Translations under genes and position numbers: made by a program
Part shown: positions 1 through 4,981 of the stretch, one piece after another
How positions within the stretch are numbered: position 1 is the first letter of the stretch
How the letters are laid out: each line of letters begins with the position of its first letter
The notes under the pieces: generated by a model
Seen by the model: only the letters and a program-made list of their open reading frames with translations
Told to the model about the DNA's origin: nothing
Database searches by the model: none
Assembly (NCBI GenBank): GCA_021825785.1
Contig: JAKAGP010000158.1
Location: forward strand, 1 to 5,328
Length of the DNA: 5,328 bases
Reading direction: 5' to 3'
From: Nitrospirota bacterium
GTDB taxonomy: Bacteria > Nitrospirota > Thermodesulfovibrionia > Thermodesulfovibrionales > JdFR-88

Positions 1-531
1 ATAACATACCAGTATGAAGGGGACCTGGGCTATAAGGCGCTTAATTTCTCCACCTCCACCCTTACCCCTTATATCGGACTTGGTTACAGGATATGGTACA
101 GAGGAGTGGACAACTTGCCGGACTACGAAGAAAAATACACATGGAATTACTGCTCGGCGGGGGTCGATTATGTCCTGAGGCTTCAAAGATGGACCGCAGG
201 GGCCAATGCGGCTGTCCGCGTTCCTTTCAATATGAGGCTGCGGACCGATCTTGCCGGGAAATACAAGGAGGCCACTTTTTATCTAAAGACAAGGGTTGGT
301 TTTTCAGTTGAGGCCCCGGTGACGTATGAGTTTTATGGGTACCAGGATGATCTTCACAGGGCACGGCCGTCTTTTTTCCTCTACCTCACGCCTTATTACC
401 AGCATTGGGCCATCGGGGCCAGCGATCCGGTGGTGCTTACAGACGGAGGGGCTGCGGGCCGGGCTTATTATGAGCCGGACAGCATCACCGCCATTTACGG
501 GGCAAGGGCCGGGATAGGCGTGAATTATTGA
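1..531 (+). CDS. Outer-membrane beta-barrel protein, C-terminal part (5' end outside window)
   Basis: The reading frame is open from the first base to the TGA at 529-531, giving 176 visible residues; the start lies upstream. The translation is a run of short amphipathic segments rich in Tyr, Phe, Gly and Thr, alternating polar and hydrophobic residues (for example the strand-like stretch ending in TPYIGLGYRIWYRG), separated by polar turns such as DNLPDYEEKY. The protein ends in GARAGIGVNY, that is, a last strand with a C-terminal aromatic residue, which is the usual BAM-recognised signal of outer-membrane barrels. This implies an outer-membrane location in a diderm cell. I do not recognise the specific family and no substrate can be read from the fragment. 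An internal GTG at 106 gives a shorter ORF, but the frame is open and barrel-like before it, so it is not the start. The barrel assignment is fairly sure; function is unknown. Confidence 0.72.
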   Translation: MTYQYEGDLGYKALNFSTSTLTPYIGLGYRIWYRGVDNLPDYEEKYTWNYCSAGVDYVLRLQRWTAGANAAVRVPFNMRLRTDLAGKYKEATFYLKTRVGFSVEAPVTYEFYGYQDDLHRARPSFFLYLTPYYQHWAIGASDPVVLTDGGAAGRAYYEPDSITAIYGARAGIGVNY

Positions 532-552
532 TCTTTTTTTCTTGCCCTTTTG
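500..552 (+). terminator. Possible weak terminator at the end of the barrel gene
   Basis: A perfect 7-bp inverted repeat, GGGCAAG (500-506) and CTTGCCC (541-547), is followed by TTTTGTT. The loop is long (34 nt) and contains the stop codon and a separate run of eight Ts (533-540). A competing pairing GCCGGG (508-513) with CCCGGC (558-563) crosses it. Transcription probably ends in this region, but the exact structure is uncertain. Confidence 0.3.
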
Positions 553-577
553 TTCTTCCCGGCAATAGGTTTATAAT
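550..577 (+). promoter_or_regulatory. Putative sigma-70 type promoter for tatA
   Basis: A perfect -10 hexamer TATAAT lies at 572-577. The best -35 candidate is TTGTTC (550-555) with a 16-bp spacer; it matches the consensus in only its first three positions. Transcription would start near 584, giving a leader of about 65 nt before the tatA ATG at 651. The -10 is convincing, the -35 weak. Confidence 0.5.
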
Positions 578-650
578 ATGAAATAAGGCATTTGCGGTTT
601 TTTTAACGCAAAGTATTCGTGTTAACGCCGAGGGAGGAATGGAGGCGTGT

Positions 651-851
651 ATGTTTGACGGTATTTTTCAGCCTATTCACCTGCTTCTGGTGCTGCTGAT
701 AGTGCTGCTTATCTTCGGCCCGGGCAAATTGCCCCAGATAGGCTCAGGTCTCGGCAAGAGCATCCGGGATTTCAAGAAGGCTCTGGCGGGCAAGGACGAG
801 ATAGAGCTCAAGCCCGAGGCGGAAGAGAAAAAAACAGAAGAAAAACAGTAG
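651..851 (+). CDS. tatA: Sec-independent protein translocase subunit TatA/E
   Basis: This encodes a 66-residue TatA-type subunit of the twin-arginine translocase, which with TatC moves folded proteins across the cytoplasmic membrane. The sequence shows the full family layout. Residues 9-22 are a short hydrophobic membrane helix (IHLLLVLLIVLLIF). F22-G23 and the hinge FGPGKLP (22-28) follow, then an amphipathic helix GSGLGKSIRDFKKAL (31-45), then a Lys/Glu-rich tail. The FG-x-x-KLP hinge and short length favour TatA/E over TatB. I chose the ATG at 651 over the in-frame ATG at 639: GGAGG at 641-645 sits 5 nt before 651, whereas the purine tract 631-638 directly abuts 639, and MFDGIFQPIH matches the short family N terminus. 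No tatB or tatC is visible nearby, and the gene sits alone between its promoter and a terminator. Confidence 0.93.
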   Translation: MFDGIFQPIHLLLVLLIVLLIFGPGKLPQIGSGLGKSIRDFKKALAGKDEIELKPEAEEKKTEEKQ

Positions 852-908
852 CAGGGGCCAAAAAACAAAAGTCCTGCCGCAAAACAGGAACGCTGGCCCC
901 TGTTTTTA
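852..908 (+). terminator. Rho-independent terminator between convergent tatA and yceI
   Basis: A perfect 9-bp inverted repeat CAGGGGCCA (852-860) / TGGCCCCTG (894-902) is followed directly by TTTTT (903-907). The 33-nt loop contains an inner hairpin TCCTG (872-876) / CAGGA (885-889), so the structure can be a branched stem. It starts one base after the tatA stop. Read on the minus strand, the same stem is followed after about 5 nt by a T-rich tract, so it may also stop transcription of the convergent yceI-family gene. Confidence 0.8.
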
Positions 909-919
909 AACGGGCGTTT

Positions 920-1480
920 TTATGCCTGGCCCGCCAGATCGGTTTCGATGTCCAGCGTAATGAGGATTTCCCTGTCCGCCACCATCCCGCCTTCCATAGG
1001 GATGCTCCCCCAGTTCATCCCGAAATCCTCGCGGTTTATTGTGGTGCTTCCGGTAAAGCCCAGACTCGTTTCCCCTCCCATGGATTCAGGAAGCTTGACG
1101 GGGCCGGTATATTCGCCTTCAATGACCACCTGGCGAGTCACTCCGTGAAGGCTCAGGTCTCCTGTCAGGCGTATGTGCCTGCCGCCAAGAGATTCAGCCT
1201 TGGTGCTTTTAAAAGTGATCTTCGGATACCTGGAGACGTCGAAGAAGTCGGGACCCTTCAGGTGCTCGTCACGTTTTGAGACCCCTGTGGTAACGCTGGC
1301 TACGTCTATCTCCACTTCCACATCCATGTTTACCACATCCGGCGGGTCGAAATAGACCGCCCCCGTCACTTTGTTCATCATCCCCCTGACGCTTGCCAGC
1401 ATCAGGTACTTTACCGCAAAAGAAACGGTCGAATGATCGGAATCGATTAGCCACTTTGTCCTGGTGATCGCCTTTGCCAT
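920..1480 (-). CDS. YceI-family lipocalin-like protein
   Basis: This is a 186-residue YceI-domain protein. The family folds as an extended lipocalin-like barrel that binds an amphiphilic or isoprenoid ligand; many members are periplasmic. Family landmarks run the full length: W10-x-I-D-x-x-HS-x-V-x-F (10-21), KRDEHLKGPDFFDVSRYPKI (69-88), TGDLSLHGVTRQV (106-118) and a final INREDFGMNWG segment (148-158). The His often found in the VKH motif is Tyr here (VKY, 23-25). There is no N-terminal signal peptide, as the protein starts MAKAITRTKW directly at the domain, so this member is probably cytoplasmic. A GGAGG lies 12 nt before the ATG, slightly far. It is transcribed from the divergent promoter region shared with the ferritin-like gene and converges on tatA. 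The family is sure; the ligand and physiological role are not known. Confidence 0.92.
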   Translation of the reverse strand: MAKAITRTKWLIDSDHSTVSFAVKYLMLASVRGMMNKVTGAVYFDPPDVVNMDVEVEIDVASVTTGVSKRDEHLKGPDFFDVSRYPKITFKSTKAESLGGRHIRLTGDLSLHGVTRQVVIEGEYTGPVKLPESMGGETSLGFTGSTTINREDFGMNWGSIPMEGGMVADREILITLDIETDLAGQA

Positions 1481-1515
1481 GATATTTGTCTGCCTCCGTA
1501 TCCGGTTTTCTTAAA

Positions 1516-1543
1516 AGTATATCACCGAAAAAAGGACAGGCAA
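1516..1543 (-). promoter_or_regulatory. Promoter for the yceI-family gene (extended -10)
   Basis: On the minus strand TTGCCT (1543-1538) is followed by a 16-bp spacer and TATACT (1521-1516), preceded by TGA to give the extended -10 TGATATACT. The start would be near 1510, about 30 nt before the ATG. The arrangement mirrors the plus-strand promoter of the neighbouring ferritin-like gene. Confidence 0.55.
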
Positions 1544-1550
1544 CCCTTTT

Positions 1551-1584
1551 AGTTTTATCGAATGTGCCCGTAGTTTTTATGAAA
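1551..1584 (+). repeat. Two near-identical boxes between divergent promoters
   Basis: AGTTTTATCGAA (1551-1562) recurs as AGTTTTTATGAAA (1572-1584), starting 21 bp apart, which is about two helical turns. The second copy ends immediately before the -35 of the ferritin-like gene. The spacing and position suit a regulator bound on one DNA face, but the match is short and AT-rich and could be chance. Confidence 0.3.
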
Positions 1585-1611
1585 TGGACACGCCGCGGGG
1601 CGTGATATAAT
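1585..1611 (+). promoter_or_regulatory. Strong promoter of the ferritin-like gene with palindromic spacer
   Basis: TGGACA (1585-1590, five of six consensus positions) is followed by a short 15-bp spacer and a perfect TATAAT (1606-1611). TG at 1603-1604 makes an extended -10, TGATATAAT. The spacer is nearly filled by an inverted repeat CACGCC (1589-1594) - GCGG - GGCGTG (1599-1604), positioned where a bound protein would block or remodel polymerase contact. Transcription would start near 1618, giving a leader of about 40 nt. Confidence 0.68.
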
Positions 1612-1657
1612 TTGGCTGCCATAAGAATTTTCTTGCTCAAGGAGGGGACAATCAAAA

Positions 1658-2152
1658 ATGCTTACCGGCAAGACAGGTCTTTTGGAGTCTCTTATCGAGG
1701 TTTATACAATGGAGAAGGGCACCATGGAATTCTACCGGAGGGCCGCTGAAACCGCCAATCTGGAGGTTACAAGGGAGGCTTTCGGGAAGCTTGCAAAATG
1801 GGAAGAAGAGCATATGGGCTACATACAGTACCTCTATCAGGCTATAACTGAGGACAGGGAGCACATGAGTTTTGAGGAGTTCAGAAAAAAGGTAAGGCCC
1901 GATACCCTGGAAGGGGGAATCCCGGTACGGGACATAGAAAAGTGGCTGGAGGAATATTCCTTTGTTGACGAGCTTGGGGCCATAATCGTGGCCCTCAAGA
2001 TGGAGGCCAGGGCGTTTGCGCAGTATGACGGGCTTCGAAAAGAAGCGGAGGACCCCTCCGTAAAGGCCATTCTGGAGGAACTTAAGGAATGGGAGGAGGG
2101 ACATATCAAATATCTGAAGGACCTGCGCCTGAAGGTGTCGGAGACCTCCTGA
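1658..2152 (+). CDS. Ferritin-like (rubrerythrin-type) diiron protein without rubredoxin domain
   Basis: This is a 164-residue all-helical protein with the four-helix ferritin-like fold of the rubrerythrin group. The diiron ligand set is visible and shows internal two-fold symmetry. Helix 1 has E19 with Y26 seven residues later, and helix 2 has E49-x-x-H52. Helix 3 has E116 with Y123 seven residues later, and helix 4 has E146-x-x-H149. There is no CxxC pair, so the C-terminal rubredoxin domain of classical rubrerythrin is absent and an external electron donor would be needed. Proteins of this type usually handle iron or peroxide, often in anaerobes or microaerophiles; the exact substrate cannot be read here. 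AAGGAGGGG (1639-1647) lies 10 nt upstream of the ATG. A linker rich in charged residues (about 65-100) joins the two helix pairs. It has its own strong promoter and stands alone. Confidence 0.88.
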   Translation: MLTGKTGLLESLIEVYTMEKGTMEFYRRAAETANLEVTREAFGKLAKWEEEHMGYIQYLYQAITEDREHMSFEEFRKKVRPDTLEGGIPVRDIEKWLEEYSFVDELGAIIVALKMEARAFAQYDGLRKEAEDPSVKAILEELKEWEEGHIKYLKDLRLKVSETS

Positions 2153-2383
2153 GGCCCCGAAAACCCGGAAAGACCGAAAAAGAAAGCAGCGCCCCCCAGC
2201 ATATTTTCTTGTAAAATGGCGTCCTTCCAAATGGAGTTTACTTTCGCCTGGTTTCTCTCAATAAAAAGCGGGCAGATCCCCGGTCCAGCGGGTGAGTTGC
2301 CCAGTCCTGCGTTTATGCTGCGGGCCGGATTGTCTGTTGCTGCTTGAAATACGTCCGCCATCCCTATAAAATCATAGACTGTC
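2153..2383. other. Intergenic gap between ferritin-like gene and hisD
   Basis: This 231-bp gap shows no clear terminator: no GC-rich hairpin is followed by a T-run. It contains a nested imperfect stem, GGGCA (2271-2275) pairing with TGCCC further on, with an inner CCCG/CGGG pair. A 43-codon ORF runs from the ATG at 2216 to the TGA at 2345-2347, but it has no ribosome binding site and no recognisable content, so I do not call it a gene. The hisD promoter lies at the right edge. Confidence 0.5.
2344..2372 (+). promoter_or_regulatory. Putative hisD promoter very close to the start codon
   Basis: TTGAAA (2344-2349) is followed by a 17-bp spacer and TAAAAT (2367-2372); an overlapping TATAAA at 2365-2370 is an alternative -10. 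Either choice puts the transcription start at about 2377-2380, leaving only a few bases before the ATG at 2384. There is no Shine-Dalgarno sequence in that space, so the message may be almost leaderless. Confidence 0.5.
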
Positions 2384-3661
2384 ATGAGAATACTCAAATC
2401 GAAAAAGGAAATAACGGGTTTTCTTTCCCGTCTCAAAAAGCGGGGAAGGGGTGTTGACCCAAAGGTCATCACGGATGTGCAGAAGATCCTGGAAGCGGTG
2501 CGCAGGGGCGGTGACGGGGCGCTTAAAAAGTTTACCCGCAGGTACGACGGGCACGAAAACACAAGGCTTACCGCGAGGCAGATAGATGCCCACGCCAGGA
2601 AGGCGGACCGCGGGCTTGTGGAGACGCTTGAATTTTCCGCTGGCCGCATACGGGACTTCCATGAAAAACAGAGGCAGGGGTCCTGGTTTTTTGAAAGGCA
2701 AGGAATCAGGCTGGGGCAAATCATAAAGCCCCTTGGGCGGGCTGGAGTGTATGTGCCTGGCGGAAAGGCCTCCTATCCGTCGAGCGTCCTTATGAACGTC
2801 ATCCCTGCTCAGGTAGCGGGCGTGCGGGAGATAGCCGTTGCCGTGCCGTCTCCAGGCGGCCACATAAACCCCGCCGTGATGGCGGCCGTCCGTCTGCTGG
2901 GCATTGGAGAGGTCTACACGATAGGGGGGGCGCAGGCGGTTGCGGCCATGGCCTACGGGACGCAATCCATAAAGAAGGTGGATAAGATAGTAGGCCCCGG
3001 AAACATATACGTAGCGATGGCAAAAAAGCTCGTCTTCGGCGAGGTGGACATAGACATGATTGCAGGCCCCAGCGAGATCCTTATCATAGCGGATTCCTCC
3101 GCGGACCCTGGCTTCATAGCGGCCGACATGCTTAGCCAGGCGGAGCACGACCCGCTGGCAAGCTCCGTCCTCGTTACGGACTCGGAACCCCTGGCCCTTG
3201 AGGCGCAGAAGCAGCTGAGGGCGCAGCTGAAAGAGCTTCAAAGAAGGGCCATCGCATCCCGGTCTCTTGTGAAGTACGGCGCTATGATCATAAGGAAGGA
3301 CCTGGAAGAGGCTGTGGAGCTGGCGAACCTCATAGCCCCTGAGCACCTGGAGATAATGACCCGCCAGCCCGACGCACTGGCGGAAAAGATAGAGTGCGCG
3401 GGTGCCATATTTTTGGGGGACTGGAGCCCTGAGCCCCTTGGAGATTACGCCGCGGGGCCAAACCATGTGCTGCCCACCGGGGGCACGGCGCGGTTTTCCT
3501 CTCCGCTTGGGGCGTACGATTTCCTAAAGCACACAAGCTATCTTAAATTTTCCAGGAAGGGGTTTTCCCTTCTGGCAGACAAAGTGGAGGCGCTTGCGGA
3601 GGCCGAGGGGCTCACCGCCCACAGAAACTCCGTTTCCATAAGAAAGAAGGCGAAAATGTAA
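2384..3661 (+). CDS. hisD: Histidinol dehydrogenase
   Basis: This is a complete 425-residue HisD, the NAD- and zinc-dependent cytoplasmic enzyme that oxidises L-histidinol to L-histidine in the last two steps of histidine synthesis. The length is normal for the family. Visible landmarks are GRAGVYVPGGKASYPSSVLM (118-137), the GPGN segment (204-207), DMIAGPSEILIIAD (224-237), SQAEHDP (251-257), APEHLEIM (318-325), GDYAAGPNHVLPTGGTARFS (353-372) and the C-terminal TAHRNSV (411-417). By family correspondence Q252, H255, D354 and H413 are the zinc ligands, and E320-H321 the catalytic pair; all are present. The start is fixed: an in-frame TAG lies at 2375-2377, only two codons upstream, and the N terminus MRILKSKKEI is typical. 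No ribosome binding site is present. No other his gene is in the window, so it is not visibly part of a his operon. Confidence 0.97.
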   Translation: MRILKSKKEITGFLSRLKKRGRGVDPKVITDVQKILEAVRRGGDGALKKFTRRYDGHENTRLTARQIDAHARKADRGLVETLEFSAGRIRDFHEKQRQGSWFFERQGIRLGQIIKPLGRAGVYVPGGKASYPSSVLMNVIPAQVAGVREIAVAVPSPGGHINPAVMAAVRLLGIGEVYTIGGAQAVAAMAYGTQSIKKVDKIVGPGNIYVAMAKKLVFGEVDIDMIAGPSEILIIADSSADPGFIAADMLSQAEHDPLASSVLVTDSEPLALEAQKQLRAQLKELQRRAIASRSLVKYGAMIIRKDLEEAVELANLIAPEHLEIMTRQPDALAEKIECAGAIFLGDWSPEPLGDYAAGPNHVLPTGGTARFSSPLGAYDFLKHTSYLKFSRKGFSLLADKVEALAEAEGLTAHRNSVSIRKKAKM

Positions 3662-3683
3662 GAAGGGGGGTAAAAAGAGGGAT

Positions 3684-3713
3684 TTGATTATCCCCAACCC
3701 TCTGCGTTAAAAT
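3684..3713 (+). promoter_or_regulatory. Putative promoter of tRNA-Thr
   Basis: TTGATT (3684-3689) and TAAAAT (3708-3713) are separated by 18 bp, placing the start near 3720 and leaving about 28 nt before the mature tRNA. A small stem GGGAT/ATCCC (3679-3683 and 3690-3694) just after hisD overlaps the -35 but has no T-run, so it is not a convincing hisD terminator. Confidence 0.4.
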
Positions 3714-3747
3714 TAATGCCTGTCTTAAAGTGGTTTTTTTCCCCTTA

Positions 3748-3819
3748 GCCGGGGTAGCTCAGTGGCAGAGCAGCTGATTCGTAATCAGCAGGTCGTGAGT
3801 TCAACCCTCATCCCCGGCT
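3748..3819 (+). tRNA. tRNA-Thr (anticodon CGT, reads ACG)
   Basis: The full cloverleaf can be drawn. The acceptor stem is GCCGGGG/CCCCGGC and the D stem GCTC/GAGC with loop AGTGGCA. The anticodon stem is GCTGA (3773-3777)/TCAGC (3785-3789) with loop TTCGTAA. The T arm is GTGAG-TTCAACC-CTCAT with one G-T pair. The anticodon CGT is at 3780-3782, reading the Thr codon ACG. The discriminator base is T and the 3' CCA is not encoded, so it must be added after transcription. A run of six Ts (3819-3824) follows directly and may end transcription together with the T-arm/acceptor structure. The half from the anticodon loop to the 3' end is duplicated at 4982-5025, marking this gene as an integration site. 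Confidence 0.97.
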
Positions 3820-3821
3820 TT
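3778..3821 (+). repeat. Left att-like repeat (3' half of intact tRNA-Thr)
   Basis: The repeat starts in the anticodon loop (TTC), runs through the T arm and the acceptor 3' strand and ends in the T-run. It aligns without gaps with 4982-5025, matching at 40 of 44 positions. If the element model is right, this half was supplied by the incoming DNA and restores the functional tRNA. Confidence 0.85.
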
Positions 3822-3840
3822 TTTAAATCAAGTGGGTATA

Positions 3841-3863
3841 GCTTTCAGGCACAGCTTGAAAGC
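3841..3863 (-). terminator. Hairpin downstream of vapC, possible terminator
   Basis: GCTTTCA (3841-3847) and TGAAAGC (3857-3863) form a perfect 7-bp stem with a 9-nt loop, located 60 bp past the vapC stop. On the minus strand it is followed by a mixed sequence rather than a clean T-run, so it is at best a weak intrinsic terminator or an RNA-stabilising stem. The rest of 3825-3922 shows nothing else recognisable. Confidence 0.35.
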
Positions 3864-3922
3864 CCTGAAATTATGCAGTAGACAAGACTGTTGGGCATCT
3901 TTTGGTACACACCACTTCCAAT

Positions 3923-4393
3923 TCATGTCCTCAAATCCGCCGGTTTGTATACTGCCGTCTCGATCACCTTATGGAATGCCTTGTCCGCCGATACCAGCGC
4001 ATCAGCTTTCAGTCTTACCGCAACGGCCAGCACCACCGCATCATTTGTAAGAAGCCCATATTTTTCCTGCAACCCGAAAGCGGCCGTGGTGAGGTCCTTA
4101 AGCGTACAGGACTCGAAACCGAGCCCGAGTTCGGCCAAGGCCCGAATTTTCTCCCGGTAAAGGCTCAGCTCTTTAATTACTTCCGGTTTCGCTGAAAGTC
4201 GAGCCGCCGGATTGCCACTCGGGACTAGCCCCTTCATCATAGCCTCGGCCAGCATGAGCTTATGCGTCAATTCCTGCCAGACCGTCTGTGGCAAAACCCC
4301 TGTAAGTTCGCCGCGCGCACAACGGTGAATGAGCCTCCGCGCCTGATTGGAAACACCCTCTTCCGCGTAAATCAGGACGTTCGTATCAATCAC
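3923..4393 (-). CDS. vapC: VapC-type PIN-domain ribonuclease toxin
   Basis: This is a 156-residue PIN-domain protein, the predicted endoribonuclease toxin of a type II toxin-antitoxin pair. The family cuts tRNA or rRNA with Mg2+ or Mn2+ held by acidic residues. All four expected acids are present: D3 (MIDTNVLIYA), E41 (TVWQELTHKL), D118 (LLTNDAVVLAVA) and D137 (ALVSADKAF). The start is GTG at 4393, since the PIN motif begins at once and GGAGG lies 10 nt upstream. It follows the antitoxin by 40 bp on the same strand and is surely co-transcribed with it. It is somewhat longer than many VapC proteins; the extra length appears to be the stretch around residues 53-75 (MKGLVPSGNPAARLSAKPEV). The active site looks intact. 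The RNA target cannot be told from sequence. It is the only enzymatic gene inside the tRNA-bounded segment. Confidence 0.9.
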   Translation of the reverse strand: MIDTNVLIYAEEGVSNQARRLIHRCARGELTGVLPQTVWQELTHKLMLAEAMMKGLVPSGNPAARLSAKPEVIKELSLYREKIRALAELGLGFESCTLKDLTTAAFGLQEKYGLLTNDAVVLAVAVRLKADALVSADKAFHKVIETAVYKPADLRT

Positions 4394-4433
4394 GCAGAGA
4401 GAGCCTCCGGGTATGTTGTCGAGGTTTTTTATT

Positions 4434-4673
4434 TTACAGGTCCCATGCGTCCTCTTCGAGAACGGCCTTGAGCTGAGAAGAGGTAAGCTTCATGGGCCGC
4501 TCGCAGTAAAGCTGGTATGCGGCCTCGCGCCTCGCGGGATCCACAGCCTTGGAAAGATAGCTTTCCAAGGCATCCTGTATAAGGTCGCTTAGTGGCCGTC
4601 CTTCCCCGGCTGCCCGCCGTTTTGCCTTGCGTAATACGTTCTCTTCGATTAATGTGCCGACTTTCTGTTTCAT
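4434..4673 (-). CDS. vapB: VapB-type ribbon-helix-helix antitoxin
   Basis: This is a 79-residue antitoxin preceding and paired with the PIN toxin. The N-terminal part fits a ribbon-helix-helix DNA-binding fold: a short strand (KQKVGTLI, 2-9), helix A (about 10-23, ENVLRKAKRRAAGE), a G-R-P turn (25-27) and helix B (28-41, LSDLIQDALESYL). The C-terminal segment (about 60-79, PMKLTSSQLKAVLEEDAWDL) should wrap the toxin and block its active site, as in other VapB proteins. AAGGAGG lies 7 nt before the ATG, a stronger translation signal than that of vapC, as expected for antitoxin excess. A dimer probably binds the inverted repeat over its own promoter (4729-4761), repressing the operon together with VapC. 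The family call is good; the exact VapB subclass is uncertain. Confidence 0.87.
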   Translation of the reverse strand: MKQKVGTLIEENVLRKAKRRAAGEGRPLSDLIQDALESYLSKAVDPARREAAYQLYCERPMKLTSSQLKAVLEEDAWDL

Positions 4674-4728
4674 CTATTTGCCTCCTTACAAGTCAATCCA
4701 GTCGGAATTATCGTTTCAAAAGCTTAAA

Positions 4729-4761
4729 TCAAGAATAAACTAGAATTCTTGAAGTGTCAAG
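4729..4761 (-). promoter_or_regulatory. Operator of vapBC: overlapping inverted repeats
   Basis: TCAAGAAT (4729-4736), an 8-bp gap and ATTCTTGA (4745-4752) form a perfect inverted repeat covering the -10 and part of the spacer. The right arm also pairs with a third half-site: CTTGA (4748-4752), 4 bp, TCAAG (4757-4761), reaching the -35. This gives three TCAAG-type half-sites across the promoter, the arrangement expected for ribbon-helix-helix autorepressors binding as several dimers. Confidence 0.65.
4732..4760 (-). promoter_or_regulatory. vapBC promoter
   Basis: On the minus strand a perfect -35 TTGACA (4760-4755) is followed by a 17-bp spacer and TATTCT (4737-4732, four of six consensus bases). 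The start would be near 4725, giving a leader of about 50 nt before vapB. It is the most canonical -35 in the window. Confidence 0.75.
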
Positions 4762-4874
4762 AAAAGGAAAGGAAAAAATATGAATCCGGCTAAAGGCGAC
4801 GGAAACAGTTTCCCCTTGTAGACAGGTTATATCTCGCATCCCTACGTTTCGACTGCGCACTTTTTGTGCACCAG

Positions 4875-4961
4875 ACAAGGGAGAACAAGGGAGAAAACGC
4901 CATCCCCAAAAACCGGAAATCTTCCAACAATATCAAACACCGGAGAACAAGAGAGAAAACG
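4875..4961 (+). repeat. Short direct repeats (ACAAGGGAGA type) near the right att copy
   Basis: ACAAGGGAGA occurs twice in tandem (4875-4884 and 4885-4894) and as ACAAGAGAGA at 4947-4956. In wider view a 20-bp unit at 4880-4899 recurs at 4942-4961 with one mismatch, 62 bp on. The last copy lies about 25 bp inside the right att-like repeat. Short directly repeated boxes beside an att core resemble arm-type integrase binding sites; that function is inference. Confidence 0.55.
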
Positions 4962-4981
4962 TTGGTGCCTGCGCAGGATAC

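Noticed and set aside
2153..2383. Histidine attenuator or riboswitch ahead of hisD
   Set aside because: There is no His-codon-rich leader peptide, no terminator-antiterminator pair and no T-run; the only stems are short and imperfect.
1652..2724. Long minus-strand ORFs across the ferritin-like gene and the start of hisD
   Set aside because: They overlap well-supported plus-strand genes, show low-complexity Ser/Arg/Pro-rich translations and have no ribosome binding site or family motif.
2372..3466. A 364-codon ORF on the minus strand across hisD
   Set aside because: It is antisense to a complete histidinol dehydrogenase with all active-site residues. Its translation has no recognisable domain and results from few stop codons in the opposite frame.
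3832..4195. Plus-strand ORFs of 72-97 codons across vapC
   Set aside because: They are shadows of the PIN-domain gene on the minus strand; none has a ribosome binding site or sensible composition.
4875..4961. CRISPR array
   Set aside because: The repeat unit is about 10-20 bp, the spacing is irregular (tandem, then about 60 bp) and no cas gene is near.
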